Of a stretch of DNA of 64,000 bases, positions 1 to 11,600 are shown in pieces. A program made the position numbers and the translations under genes. Source of the DNA: Diabrotica undecimpunctata. Taxonomy: Eukaryota; Arthropoda; Insecta; Coleoptera; Chrysomelidae. The stretch lies in assembly GCF_040954645.1 (NCBI RefSeq), contig NC_092804.1, positions 44,855,753 to 44,919,752 on the forward strand, written 5' to 3'. The stretch's first letter is position 1; each line of letters begins with the position of its first letter. A model generated the notes under the pieces. It had not been told where the DNA came from. It saw only the letters and a list, made by a program, of their open reading frames with translations, and did not search any database.

Positions 1-184
1 TTGTTTATTGCAATACCCACAAGTCTTTTGTAGTTTTGTTTTCTTTCTTTTTTTTGTTGTTGTGTTGTTTTCTTTCCTATTTAAATACGCCTATTTCTAG
101 TAATAAGGATTGTGGTCTCATGGTCTTTCGTTTAGTGTTCGGATCTCTGTCTGTAGTCCAAGGTTCTCAGCATAGATAGAGCAT

Positions 185-346
185 TCTCTGAAAAATGGGT
201 AGGCTTGAAGGGCCGTATTACCATGGTGTCTTCGTTGTTTACTAGATTGTTGTTTAGAAATCTTCCGATTCTGTTCGCATCTCTTTTATTCCAGTTTGGA
301 GATCTTGCATTTAGGTTTCTTATTATTATGTCTTGGTTTACGGCGT
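185..346 (-). pseudogene. LINE endonuclease (EEP/APE) fragment
   Basis: The minus strand reads through the core of a LINE apurinic-type endonuclease. The motif NARSPNWN matches the GDFNARSPxWN metal-binding block of Jockey-like endonucleases, with the upstream GD changed to RN. It is followed by a stretch ending IRPFKPTHF, which fits the usual 'PTHF' block. A stop lies upstream and no reverse transcriptase follows in frame, so this is a scrap. In an intact element the domain nicks target DNA to prime reverse transcription. The RT scrap at 2230-3215 is on the same strand but on the wrong side to be its continuation. Confidence 0.55.
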
Positions 347-2229
347 TTTATATTTTTGACAGTGTTGTATCTTTAGCGCGCATCAATGGTAGTGGTGTGC
401 CGCTGGTGGAAGTGCAGACAAACGGAGAGATGACAAACCAATGACAACCGCTAACGATCCCACCGTTAGATGGCAGAAGTTCAGATGGCATTTATTTGAT
501 CATCTGCTCCTATTGCTTTACTATTCTGTGATGTTATAATTGCCTTCATAAGTTTGAAACGTCTTTTCTACTGTCTGAGTATCTCCTGTTTCTTTTTTCT
601 GTCTAATATCCAGCTTGGTACCTTATGAGTTAGTATTTTATCGTCTATGTTTTGTAACTTAGTTCTCGTTTAAATTTTTCATGTTTCTTAATTTTAAACT
701 AACTGTTATTTGTTTAATATATTCTGACAAATAACTATGGCACTCTACAATAAAAAGTGTTTTTACCTCTATCCGTGTGCAGGGTAATCTTAAGCAGTTC
801 ATTCCACGTCGCTTACAACTTCCACAGACGACGACTTGATGGATTTTTTCATCGTGTCGTTGGCTTGCACCCATAAAAATTCAACTAACCTAGCAGCTAA
901 ACTTAAACAACCATATATAACGACGTATGCGTTGTTATACAACGACATATGTTTGCTGGATGGGCTCTAGAGCAGTTGTAAACTAACCATAATTTTCATC
1001 TACAACGATTGGACGTATTTATGGATGAATGGATAGTTATTATTCGGAAGTCACTATCATGCCATCACCGGCAACGGGGATCGCTATAGATCAATAATAA
1101 CCAAATTGTTTTGACCTAAATATAATGATATGAACCCAAAAATATGTAATTTTAACAAGACAACGCTACGTTCTACACAGCTCATTCTGCACGAACGATT
1201 TGAGGGCATGGTGATCCCATGTGAAGGTAATATGAGCTGGCATAACCCATATCATCGTTTAAATTCAGTCCAATTTATGTGCCAAAGTCATAGAAAATTG
1301 GATATTTTTGATCACAACCATCAGCACGATGTACATTTGAACGATGTTATATTTCATGCGTAATGGCATGGAAAAGCCTATCAATAAATAAAAAATTCCG
1401 ATGATATCTCACACAAACTTTATTTTATTTAAATTTAGGACAAAGAACGCCTAATTAAAGACCCTTTTTTTCTGACATGTAGATAGGGTTGTTACTTTGT
1501 GATCTAGTCTGCCTGTGATCTTTTTTAAAAACATATAAGAGACTGTGATTTTTCCGAACTTACGACAATTTTCCACTGTATTAATAATCTAGTACTTTTT
1601 GTAGATATCTTCTAATTTAATTGGATTTCAGAGTTCTAGCTGCTATTGCTGCGTCATCAGCATTAAGAGTGAACATGGTTTGCGGTGAAGTGGATATGGC
1701 TGTGTTTGCAATGTAGGTCGTGTGCAGAAAGGTTGACAGTAAAGTTTATTCATTTAGCAATTTCCCCTCTGTAAACATGAGCACGTGTTGATATTCGCAC
1801 TCTCATTCGTCAAGAGGCTATTAAATATAATTAATTGCCTTAAGCCAGACGGATTCTCATGTTACAGATACAAACTTGCCAGTCTGTTTAAATTGAAATA
1901 GTAGCGTGTTCCTTTATTATTCAAAATGTTTACTTTGTTATGTATCTCTCAGTTAATGAATATTTTATTTAAGCACATTTTTCTTCAATGGAACAATAAA
2001 TTTTTCTCATAGTAATTAAATTTCAAGAAATGCTTACACTAATAGGTTCAAAAGTAAATATTTTTAAAAATCATATAATATACCTCCGTACGACCTTGTT
2101 TGGCTTTTACGTGCGTTTGTTGACGGATGGGAATATGTAAAACGAATGTAGTTTAGTGCTCTATGTTGTTATCCCGGTCTCTGCTGCTTAGGATTTGTTA
2201 TATCTAAACCCTGAACCCTGAACTTTTTT
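347..2229. other. No gene recognised
   Basis: AT-rich DNA with only short open frames (659-874 minus, 1130-1363 plus). Neither shows a domain or family motif I recognise. It is probably old repeat debris. Confidence 0.4.
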
Positions 2230-3215
2230 TTGGTCGGGGCGGTAGGTATGTCATGGCCTTACTTTACCAAATAGACTCAATTGAGCCTATTTGAATAAAG
2301 TAAATGAGCCCTTTGTGCTGTCAAATGGTTTACTGATATCCATTAATGCAGTCGTGATATATTTGTTTTGATCTAATTTCTCTGTAATGCATTTTGTCAA
2401 CCTTAGCACCTGCAATTTAAACGAGTGTTCTGATCTGTTGTCTCAATATCTTTCGTAAGCCTATTTTATATTACCCTTGATTATTAATAATAATTGCCTG
2501 ACAGATCCGTAGTTTTGGAGGTAGATGCCGTTTTTTTTTTAGCTTTTAACATGATTACTTGAGCTTCTTTCAGCCTGAGGATTGTATATAATGTTTATGT
2601 ATATGTTATTAATATTAATGTATATGTTTATAATTTGTACTATATACACAATCGAATTTCTGGAAAGATTCTTTAGTGCCTTGTTTATGATACCTACTAT
2701 CAGGTCCTGTGGTCTTTCTTGCTTTAGTGTATTTTATTATTCAAAAGAATAATAAAATGCATTTCGTGGGTCTCTAGATTGCCGTTTCTGGCTATATTGT
2801 ACCTCTGTTATAAGTCAATATCTTTGTTTTGATGACAGTTCAGTCCGCAGTCTCTTTTCAGGTAATTTTTTTATCGCTTCAGCTCCTATGTACACTGTAT
2901 ATCGATCCTGTTTATTATTTCTGTTTTCTCCGTGTATTAAAGGGATAGGTTTCTTTTTGTGTCTTAATGTTTGTGATATTTTCTATATAATGGGTTTTTG
3001 TGGGTTTAATTGTTGAACTAATTCATTCATTCAAGAAATGCTTCTGTGCTGTTGTAACCGTTTCCGTGTTCAAGAGGATTCCTAATTCCTTGATTTTACG
3101 ACTTTTTTGTACTGTTGGCTCTTCTACGCATTCTATTTTTTTCTCGCAGCACTTCTTTTAGATCCTTGCTCATTTCTTTAAATTTTTCTCTTATAAATGA
3201 CTTTTTTTCATATAC
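2230..3215 (-). pseudogene. Jockey-like LINE, linker to RT motif A, decayed
   Basis: Read on the minus strand from about 3215 down, the pieces come in the order of a Jockey-like LINE ORF2. First is a basic linker with LREKNRMRRRA. Then come NKALKNLSRNSIVY and LKEAQVIMLK, equivalent to the early RT blocks around 'NYRPISLL'. Last are HSFKLQVLRLT and TTALMDISKPFDS, which is RT motif A (usual LDISKAFDSV, catalytic Asp kept). The blocks lie in different frames with several stops, and nothing after motif A is recognisable. This is an old 5' piece of a LINE polymerase. The clade assignment is by motif likeness only. Confidence 0.6.
2731..2758. repeat. Perfect 12-bp hairpin
   Basis: ATTTTATTATTC and its exact reverse complement are separated by AAAA. 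It lies inside the decayed LINE. AT-only stems of this size can arise by chance. Confidence 0.5.
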
Positions 3216-4189
3216 AGTATAAAATTGACTCAATTCTGACAAATTCGTTAGATCATGTGGTTGCAATTGTTAATGGAAAATTTACCCTTTGGGGTGTGAA
3301 AATAATATAGCATTTTAAGAAGATATACCCCATTCATTACCTTTCTTTTTTATTCTTGCGATTGAAAAGCATTTATTGTGGCCGAGACCACCTTCTACGC
3401 TTCTTTGGCTTAAAATAATTTTACAGCCGACCAATAATTGATAGAGGTAGGTGCCTATTCATCGGGTACTTTGTTTGTTGTCATAAAACAATTTTTGGCA
3501 AATACCGTATTTAAGTAATGGGTACTGTAAACGCTCTACTAATCCTCTAGGTATTATTATTCTTATTTGTAGGCACCAATAAACACAGCAATACTGCCAG
3601 GTTGAAGCTTAGGGTATCAATGAGGAATTTCCTACAATAAAGATAAAAATCGGTCAACTAGAGGAAGCGAGAAAGGCATAGTCGCCGACAAAGCTAATTA
3701 GATCGGGAGCTGTAGAGAGTTGAGCGTCCAAAATATAAGATCCGTATTTTTTTTAATTTTTACATAGCAGATTTAAGTAAGATTCGTTCATTTTTTTAGA
3801 TCTCCTCTTAGGTCAAAGAAATTATTGTGTAAATGTTTTGGAATGATTTAAGGTTTTAATTGTTTTATTGTTAATTTTGTTGTGGAAAAGGTAGTAACAG
3901 TTAATCAATTTAAAAAATATATATTTAAGTAATAGAGTATAAATAGACTTAGATAGATATGCAAAAAAGTGAAAAATATGCGCATAAACATGCACTAATT
4001 TATCCAAAAATATGCATTAAATATGATTTTTTTTAAGAAAATACACATACCATCAATGGAAACATACTTAATAATGGTATAATAATTTTAATAATTAGAA
4101 AACAATATAAATAAATTTAAAAACTAAGTAGGTAATTGTAATGTACTAATTAATTGTAATGAGGATAGTAAAAAACTAAAATACTATTC
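3216..4189. other. No gene recognised
   Basis: AT-rich DNA. A run around 3955-4025 repeats the word ATGCA several times. No coding motif seen. Confidence 0.4.
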
Positions 4190-4548
4190 CTTAGAATTAT
4201 GGAAACGAATGTTTTTCAAAATTTTGCAATAAAAACTTATGGCTTTCATCTGTGTACATATATTTGTAAATTGAAAATTTCTTTCCACATCAACGGAGGT
4301 AACGACAGCATATTTTAAATACACAAAAATATTTGGTTCTAAATCTATTTCTTCGCAAAAAGTACCAATAAGAACCTCAATTACATCAGTAAGTTTCTGA
4401 AAACCATTGTTTTTTTTTTAATTATTGTTTTAAATTTTTGAAAAATATCTTTTACAGTGTCGCTTTTAAGATTTTGATAAGCTGATATAATTTCTTTTAT
4501 TAAGACTATGCTTTCTACCAAGGCCAAGTTTGATGATTCCAATTTTGA
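4190..4548 (-). pseudogene. hAT-like transposase C-terminal remnant
   Basis: The minus strand carries the block LKYAVVTSVDVERNF, which matches the hAT C-terminal dimerisation signature (YAPxTSVDVERSFS). Upstream are pieces reading LTDVIEVLIGTF and LESSNLALVESIVL, in step with the helical region before that signature. Frames shift and the DDE catalytic core is missing. The domain normally drives dimerisation of a cut-and-paste transposase. The conserved Ser after the Arg is Asn here. Confidence 0.55.
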
Positions 4549-4822
4549 TAGTAAAATTATACACTTTAAACTTCCTTTTATAATAAAACAATGATACCTC
4601 TGATTGGAGTGTAGATAATATTTTTTTGCAAATCAAAGCAGGCAGTTACAACCGTTTCTTTTTTGTTAGAAACCTCCTCATCACGATTTTTGGCTTTACG
4701 TGCAACACATTTGTTTGTAATATGTAAAGCATGTTCCTTTTCTATTTAACCTTTCTCTGCTTTTAGTGTTTTGTAGATTACAAATAAGGCACTGATCTTT
4801 TTCCGGTGCAAAAAACCGATAT
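4549..4822 (-). pseudogene. Fragment of an uncharacterised repeat-borne protein
   Basis: The minus strand reads a Cys pair (CLIC), a charged stretch, then ACFDLQK and, after a frameshift, EVSLFYYKRKFKVYNFTI. I associate the pattern 'FDLQKxL ... YYxRKLxVYNFT' with a multi-copy uncharacterised protein family common in insect genomes. Its function is unknown to me. The piece lies directly between the hAT remnant and the Harbinger element, so it may be part of a mobile unit. Family recognition is from memory of the pattern and needs a search. Confidence 0.4.
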
Positions 4823-4844
4823 TAAACTCTAAGGCTAAGTTCAT

Positions 4845-4909
4845 ATGGTCGCGCGACAACGCACGTTTGTAGCTCGTTAACGCGCGATGATGTATCAGAT
4901 GGTCGCGCG
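4845..4909 (+). repeat. Subterminal repeats at Harbinger 5' side
   Basis: ATGGTCGCGCG occurs at 4845-4855 and again at 4899-4909, with further CGCGCG between them. This is striking in AT-rich DNA and lies just upstream of the Harbinger start. It is probably the element's terminal region with transposase-binding repeats. I could not find the matching inverted copy on the 3' side. Confidence 0.4.
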
Positions 4910-5253
4910 TTTTTTTTTATTCCGAGTTTGCGAGAACGCAGCATTGTAGCCTCGTAGTCGTCGAAAATGGAAGTTGATGAGGCAATCTGTTTATGGGTTT
5001 TGTATCGGAGGTTGAAACATCGACGTTGACGAAGAGAAAGAAGATATTGGGTGCATCTTATTTTAAGCGAGGGAACCACTTTGAGTCTATATATCCAAAG
5101 CTGAGAAGACACGAAGATAAGTTTTTCAACTATTTCAGGATGTCGGTCAAGTCATTTGACTGTTTAATGAGCATTATTGAAAACGACTTAAAGTGCAGTA
5201 ATAATGCTATACGATACTGCATATCGCCAAAAAAAAGTAATTGTTACGTTAAG

Positions 5254-6029
5254 GTAAGCTTTTTATTAAATGTAAGTATTAATTTAGTAAATAAGGCATA
5301 CTATTTTATTATAAATTAAAATAGTGCCGCACGGAATTCTGTTGTGTAACTAATCTATTGTTTCTAGGAAATGGGTGGCGTTCCTGGGGATTTGCGTTAT
5401 GTTGACTGTAAGAACTAGATGGCTGATTTGTTAAATACGAAATATTGTATATAGATGCATTAGAAGACAGTGACTGCCGTTCCTGGAATTGCGGAGTATT
5501 TGCCCGTACTTGGTTTCGTGCTATGAAATCATATATTTCAATCTTTAGTCTTAAACGGTTGTGCTCGGGTACTTTCTTTAGTTCTTTAAATAATGATAAG
5601 CAAAATAATTTATCTTCGTCGTCTTTTTCTTTTTCTATAGGTCTTCTTTGGTTAATACTCTTTTCTAATATTTTGGCAAAATGTTCGTCTGCTGGATGAA
5701 GTTTATACTTTTTTGTAGCAGGTGGATATTCTCCTGGAGGACTGAAGTTGCTGTCACTGTTTTCTTCAGCTGATTCGGGAACGTTGCCGTCGTTATCATT
5801 ATCATCCTTTACTTGAAAACTACTATCACTTTTTCTTTTTTGTACAGTGAGTTGCAAAAATGTTAATCCTTGAAAATACGCCGACGTAGATTTCGATGTT
5901 GCTGCCAAACCAGATTTTAAAGTTTTAATTTTTTTCATATCTCTCACATATACATCACGTAAATTCTTCCATTTCTTCTGCAGTGTTGATCCTGAAATAG
6001 AAATGATAATAATTGTTATTCTGTTGCAG
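5254..6029 (+). other. Predicted intron of the Harbinger transposase
   Basis: GT at 5254 and AG at 6028-6029 restore the conserved transposase reading across the join. The 776-bp intron contains the whole antisense MADF-BESS exon (5309-5991). Confidence 0.6.
5309..5991 (-). CDS. MADF-BESS (Myb/SANT-like) protein, last exon, Harbinger ORF2
   Basis: This open minus-strand exon encodes the second half of a MADF DNA-binding domain (LQKKWKNLRDVYVRDMKK). An acidic Ser/Asp-rich linker follows, then a BESS motif (FCLSLFKELKKVPEHNRLRL) and a Gln/Ser/Asn-rich tail. The exon probably starts at 5991, because TCTATTTCAG precedes it on the minus strand. The ATG/GTG inside the exon would cut the MADF fold. 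In PIF/Harbinger elements the second ORF is a Myb/MADF-type protein that helps the transposase enter the nucleus and bind the ends. The upstream exon with the first MADF half was not found. Unlike the transposase, this frame is uninterrupted, which suggests it is younger, constrained, or lucky. Confidence 0.7.
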
Positions 6030-6503
6030 GTATCTGTCAGGTGGTTGTTCGTTAGCTGAATTGCAGTGTGATTATAAAGTTGGAAAGTCTACATTATCGG
6101 GTGCATTTCAAAAAGTGTGCAAGGTGATATGGGGGAAGTTAAAAGCAGTTGTCATAAATACAGCGAGTAAAGAGAAATGGATACAAATATCTGAACAAAA
6201 AGCTTATTTTCCTAACTGCATGGGTGTATTGGACGGAAAGCACATTCGACTAATTCAGCCTAAAAACTCCGGATCTATGTACTATAATTTTAAACATTTT
6301 TTTCATTGGTGCTAATGGCTTTTTATGACGCTAATTACTGCTTTATATGGCTCGAGGTTGGAGCGTATGGTAAAGATAGTGACTCAGGCATTTTCAAAAA
6401 AAGCACCTTATACAAAAAACTCACTGAAAAGGCATTAAATATTCCTGGACCCAAATCGATAACAAATAACTGAGGTAATAAGTTACTACATGTTATAGTG
6501 GCA

Positions 6504-6561
6504 GATGAAGCTTTTGCCATTATGGAAAATTTGATGAAGCTTTTGCCATGATGGAAAATTT
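6504..6561 (+). repeat. 29-bp tandem duplication in transposase
   Basis: Units 6504-6532 and 6533-6561 differ at one base. A length of 29 is not a multiple of three, so the duplication shifts the transposase frame. Confidence 0.8.
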
Positions 6562-6892
6562 AATGAGGCCGTATGGTGGCAAAATGCTGTCGTACGCAAA
6601 AACAATATAAAATTACCGTTTATCGTTAGCTCGAAGATATGTTGAATGCACGTTTGGAATTATGTGCAACAAATGGCGAATTTTGCACCGACCCATAGAC
6701 GTTAAACTTGACTTTGCTAAAAACATTGTTAAAGCTATTTGTGTCTTACACAACTCTGTCAGAATTAAAGATGGTATCACACACGAGGATACAGTTCATG
6801 CCGCACCATTGTTGAATATGAATAGATCACACAGTGGGCGCACAATTCAAGATGCAGAAAAGTTCAAACTGCATTTACAGATTACTTTGTAA

Positions 6893-8029
6893 ATGACGAA
6901 AGGCTAGACTGGCAGGATGGTATGGTCTAAACAATATTACTTTTATAATATAATTTATCAAAATTTTTAATATTAACCTTATTTACACAATAAATAATAG
7001 CTTCAAATTATTGACTATTATTGATGGAACTATTTGTAATTATTGTATCCGTAGAAACTAATTGTAATTTTATGACCACCTAGGAAAAAACTAGTTTTTC
7101 GAAAAAGTGATAAGGGGCAAAAAAAAAATTTAAAAATAATGTGTTAAACTAATGATGCCACAAAATTCATTTGATTTGAACGTACTTAAAAGTTTGGGGG
7201 GATTTAAGGCTGCACACTCCCCTTAAAATTTTTCTGTGATCTTAGATTTTGTTGTTTTCTTTTTTATGAAAAATATTTTTAGAACAAGAAAGTAACGTGT
7301 CTATTTTTATTACAAAATGTCAAGTAGTTTAGGAGATAATGCAAAAAAACAATTTTTATTTTGTAACTTCAAAGGGCTGTAACTTTTTTTGTGTACACTT
7401 TTGTACAAAGGTAAGTTGGATTCAATCAATTTATTTTTGTCCCCGGAATGCGTGATTTAATTTATGACATACCTTTTTAAAACACCCTGTATAATTTGTC
7501 AAGTATAAGATTTTACAACTTTAGTGTATAATTTATTTGCCAACAGAAAATCCCTTAACCCCTACACTGGTATTGTAGATCGGGTGCGAATGTCGGTTGT
7601 CGAAAAAGAAGCGGTACCACTAATATGTATGGCGCCGAAAAGGGCCATTCACGCTTTTGATTGAGGTGTCCCGAGTACTGCTTGGGTGGCGCCCTTAGGC
7701 CCTCTCTCCAACATTTTTGAACACCTTGGATGAAACACCTTGACGATCATCGGCCTCTCTATCTCTTTCTCTCGAATACGATAATTGAAGAGCATATCTT
7801 TCAAGTGAATTATCTACGTTTCTTTGACAATACCTCCTACCATATTTATGGGTATATTATGCTGCTTAATTATCTGTGTATTGAAATTTGCTTAATTAAG
7901 GAATGTAATAATATTAAGGAAAGGTAAAGAAATGCAGAAAGGATACGTTAGACAAAAAAGTATAGAAACTTGTACATGTACATGAATTATTATTAAATTA
8001 TTAATTTGTTACATGAATATAAATGTTCG
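6893..8029. other. No gene recognised
   Basis: AT-rich to about 7560. ACACCCTGTATA-type sequence near 7483 is a word frequent at insect repeat ends. 7565-7720 is unusually GC-rich with GGCGCC sites and no coding motif. The frame at 7730-7927 shows no domain. Confidence 0.35.
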
Positions 8030-8695
8030 GATGGCAAGTTAAAAACAAAGAAATTAATTTTGGATGGAAGCTCTTGCAGGCATTCGTCGTTTTTTGTAGA
8101 GACGTACTGTTTTACGTACCCGAAAAACAGACATAAGTAGGAGCTGGTTCAAAAATTATACTTCTCTCGTACACTTCTCTTTTAAGAACTAGAATACACA
8201 GTTTCAAACATCTGATAAGTAAAGACAGTATCTCGACTCATCCGTAAAAAGAACATTACTCTATTGTCCTAAATTCCAATGTAAATGTTCCCTGGAAAAT
8301 TGCAGTCTAGCCACTCTGTGTCATGGAAGTATTTTGGGCCCAGTTGCTGGTCTGAAACGTTGCAAACCAAATTCATGTAATCTTCGACAAACTGTTAATA
8401 CACTTACATTATTGTCTCGAACCTTTTGAAGCTGATTTCTTGTTTGGACCGCTGTTAAATGAAGATGCCGCAAAGCGTTGATTCGTATAAAACGATCATC
8501 TAAAGCGGTAGCTTTGCGCTTCCTGCGACTTCCCGCCTTACGCTTGATTGTTCCAGTTCGTATAAAACGTATCACCACCCTTTGGATGGTAGAGCGATGA
8601 GTGTGTAGTACTCTAGCCACATATCCATAATTTCGCCCATCTTCAACCAGAGCAACGGCTTTCGCACAATCTTCGATACTAAGAACCATGATCAA
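8030..8695 (-). pseudogene. Tc1-type transposase fragment
   Basis: An open 124-residue N-terminal part (8321-8695) has two helix-turn-helix units: DCAKAVALVEDGRNYGYVA, then a basic GSRRKRKAT linker and ALDDRFIRI. Below 8321 the other frames continue HRVARLQFSREHLHWN and VLFTDESR, the first catalytic Asp of the Tc1 DDE core. After that the sequence degrades near 8030, and the second Asp and the Glu are not seen. In life it binds Tc1 inverted repeats and inserts at TA. Terminal repeats were not found, so this is a broken copy. Confidence 0.75.
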
Positions 8696-10329
8696 TCATA
8701 GGTAAACAAAACGTAAGTGTCCAAAAAAATAACTCCAAAATAATCATAATTAAAAATGTCCTAAATTGTGGGTGGCAAATTCATTTGGCTCTAAAAAATG
8801 AACCAAGGCATATATTGACATGAAACAACAACACAATACTTAGGAGACGTGGTTGCAACCGAAAAATAAGGTTTTACGAAAATTTGCAAACGGAATTATT
8901 CCACAAAATGTTTCAAAGTTAAGATAATAAAACCACGTTTTAATTAATCCCGTACAATAGTCAAATATAAAATTGTATCAAAAAAAATTACTTAAAATTT
9001 ATAAATTTATACACATTGTGCTAAAAAAATGATCAAAATAGGGCTAAAAATAAAAAAATTTAATTACTTTGAATTTGAAAAAAATTTTCAAAAAAAAAGA
9101 TTTTCACATGTTGACCACTGGAGAGACCTCCTAACAGTCTTGTGATTTTACACCTCTGCCGGATCTTTTTTTCCGCGTTTCATGATCAGTAGAGTGTTTG
9201 GTTATGTTCTTGTTAGTCATGATGATTAACCAGGGATGCTCTTTTAGCCTTTAATGCATTCGTTTCCCGTTGGGTTATGCTTATGTTGAGTCCATATCGG
9301 TGACCATTCGCCTTCAGAAGTTCGCCTTCAGAAATGAATTTTTTTTTCTAGGAAAGAAGATGCCATTTCACTTACCTACTTTTCTACACGAAGCTATTAG
9401 TTAGTGAGTGGGAGATTGCCTATACCGGCAATCACTTGGAGGTCAGAGCCTCGTTTGTTATCTAGCAGCATGTATCGGATCATAAGGATCGACATCATCT
9501 CTTAGGCAGGTGAGATTCACATTTGGATCGGAGAGGCTATACGTTGAGCATCACTATCCCTTGCATCACTCTTACATATGTAAATTTTATTTAATTATTT
9601 TCCCATTTCTATATTTCTATATTATTTGGTTGCTATTAGAACTAGTTCTATGATTTCCATATCCTCCTTTTATTCTCTTGGTACATACTATGTTATCTGA
9701 ACTATGATTTTTTTTTTCATTTTTCCTTGTGGATGACTTGGTTTGTTATTCTTTAGTTCTTTATTTTAGTTCTCTCTGTCTTTTTCGGAAGTTGTTTACA
9801 TTACATTACAACAGTTGTTACATTTGTGCAGCAATTGGACGCTGGGTTATCTTGTTGAGTAGATTTTCTTGTTGAAGAAGCTATTGTCAAGTTTGAGCAA
9901 GTTCTTGTCTTGATATAAAATGCACAATGAGGAAATCAGATCAGACAAATATAAAATAAAAAGTAAGCAAGACCTGCTTATGCTTATCAAAATAAAAAAA
10001 CTAAATATGCATAAACAAAAAGTATTACTTATTTTCATGTAGTTTTTGCTAAATAAAGTAAATGACTGAAATTGCTACTGTTTATCTGCTAATCGACAAC
10101 GAACACATAATGCGTTGGAGAGGGCTGTATTTCAGATATATTCCTAACTACAAACAGGAAAAAAGCACAATCTAATATGTAAGTGTAACTCAGAAAGAAA
10201 CATGGCTCAGTAAAGAACATTCATTTCAAAAATTATTGCAACAATAGTATTCAAACCAGTCGTTAAGGTTTCATAGAAGGCTTATCTACGAAACTTATAA
10301 TTCCTATTAATAACACATGTTGGATGCTG
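8696..10329. other. No gene recognised
   Basis: AT-rich DNA with poly-A/T runs near 9060-9110. 9120-9560 is more balanced in composition but gives no domain on either strand. The 63-codon frame at 9847-10038 is AT-driven. Confidence 0.35.
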
Positions 10330-10600
10330 TGAAGGGTTTACTGGAGGTTCAGTCCACCTCAACTAAAGACTACTACGAAAATATGAATGCAGAATATCTT
10401 ATCAAGAAGAATATTTTACAAAAATGATCGAGTTAATTCCAAAATGGACAACACCTATTTACAGCTATTAATAGAACAACTTTCTTGTTGGAGGAAAGCT
10501 GAAATTAGAAACTGGTTAATCGATAAAAACATACCATTTGGAGGTGACATGTTGACAAAGCAACGTTTTTTTTTTCATGGAAGTTGTCTATTATAAACCA
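10330..10600 (+). pseudogene. DDE_3 (IS630/Tc1-mariner type) transposase scrap
   Basis: Plus-strand pieces read STKDYYENMNAEY, MDNTYLQLL and SCWRKAEIRNWLIDKNIPF. This order matches the stretch around the second catalytic Asp of insect DDE_3 transposases (DYHDxMN ... MDNAPYHS ... WRKxEIxxWLxxxxIPF). The helical part after it is clearest. Frameshifts separate the pieces, the N-terminal HTH is absent, and the third catalytic residue is not seen. Confidence 0.5.
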
Positions 10601-11079
10601 GTTGTACATTAACCAATCGGCGTATTGTATATTTTCTGTATATGTTCTGGAATCTTATACAGGTCCAGTGAATAAGAGTATATTTTTCCAGTAAGAGTTA
10701 TGTTGCCTTCTGATTCAGGTTCTTTTTTTTATTCCAGAGCCCATACCAGTGTGACACTGTTATGTTCCACCAGTCTGTCTACCTGTCCACCTTAGTGCTT
10801 ATTAGTGAACTTATGGGTGCTTTGATTATCTGCGCATATATTGATCCACTTCAGTTCAAAAGACATCATGTTAATTTTCCTTGCATATTGCAAGATTGCA
10901 AAAATATATGCCAGAAATATAGAGACATATTCTCTTGTGGAAATGGAGGTGCAAATAAGAAACAGAAAATAAAAGCAAAACGAGAGAATTACGAGATTCA
11001 AGAGTACAAAGCCATAGAATACGAATAAAACCCAAGAAAATCAAACTCTATAAAGACGCCGGGAAAATACTACCCCAAG
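10601..11079. other. Open frame of unknown nature
   Basis: An 88-codon plus frame (10762-11028) is partly Lys-rich at its end. No domain recognised. It may be decayed gag sequence leading into the zinc-knuckle scrap that follows. Confidence 0.3.
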
Positions 11080-11600
11080 AAATTATGATGTCAAAGGAAC
11101 GTACTTTAGATGCAAAATGCCAGGTCACAACGTTAAAAATTGTAAGAACAAATCGAAAAAATTCTGTTTGCGTTGCTGCAAAGATGTGGTTTATAACAGA
11201 GATTACTAGATAAGCCGTCAGAGAAACGAACAACAGACTGGAGAAATAAGTCGTCCCAAGTGCCCTGTAAAGTAGTCGTCCTTGTGGAGCAAGATTCGAC
11301 TTTATACTTTCTCTAGACTATGTGCGCTACACATCCAGCAAACAATGACTTTTGACTTGAGGCATCATTAAAAATAGTATTTATTTCCTTTAAATGGATA
11401 TAGGAGCTGACAGTGCAATAAACTTAAAACAATTGCTTCTAGTTTCGATAACAAACTAAAAGAAATTATCGTTCTAACTAAAATTACTCGAACCAATAAC
11501 TCAATAGAAAGAATTTCTATAACGCAGAAATTTCTTCCTGTACACCACATTCTAATTCAGGGAAACAGGGCTATCTACTTCGCCGCAACAGCCAGCTGGT
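11080..11600 (+). pseudogene. LTR-retroelement gag zinc knuckle and protease scrap
   Basis: The frame reads YFRCKMPGHNVKNC, a CCHC-type knuckle with its first Cys changed to Tyr, followed by KKFCLRC. After a gap with stops, MDIGADSAINLKQ resembles an aspartic protease active site (DTGA, here DIGA). Further on is a stretch ending LPVHHILIQGN. The order gag knuckle then protease is that of Ty3/gypsy or BEL elements. No LTR or RT is nearby. It is unrelated in sequence to the intact element at 32-40 kb, which lacks a CCHC knuckle. Confidence 0.5.

Larger units (their letters stand above)
4967..6892 (+). pseudogene. PIF/Harbinger (HARBI1-like) transposase, two exons
   Basis: DDE transposase of the PIF/Harbinger superfamily. 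Starting at ATG 4967 the N-terminus has RRERRYWVH, then KFFNYFRMS and an ISP block. Exon 1 ends at 5253 (donor GTAAGC); exon 2 resumes at 6030 after TTGCAG. The join completes the family block VTLRYLSGG. Exon 2 has GVLDGKHIRL (first Asp), VGAYGKDSDSGIF (second Asp) and RYVECTFGIM (Glu). Damage: a stop at 5027, a frameshift near 5068, a slip in the A8 run 5229-5236, a frameshift near 6300, and a 29-bp duplication at 6504. All three catalytic residues survive in pieces, so the element was full length before decay. Its partner ORF (MADF-BESS) lies antisense inside the intron. Confidence 0.8.

Noticed and set aside
1130..1363. 77-residue frame with His-rich end (NHQHDVHLN)
   Set aside because: Too short, no family match, no neighbouring exon signals; not called a gene.
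9120..9560. More GC-balanced stretch that might be coding
   Set aside because: Reading both strands gave no consistent domain; left as unassigned.
10762..11028. 88-residue frame that might be a host exon
   Set aside because: No domain; sits between transposase and gag debris.
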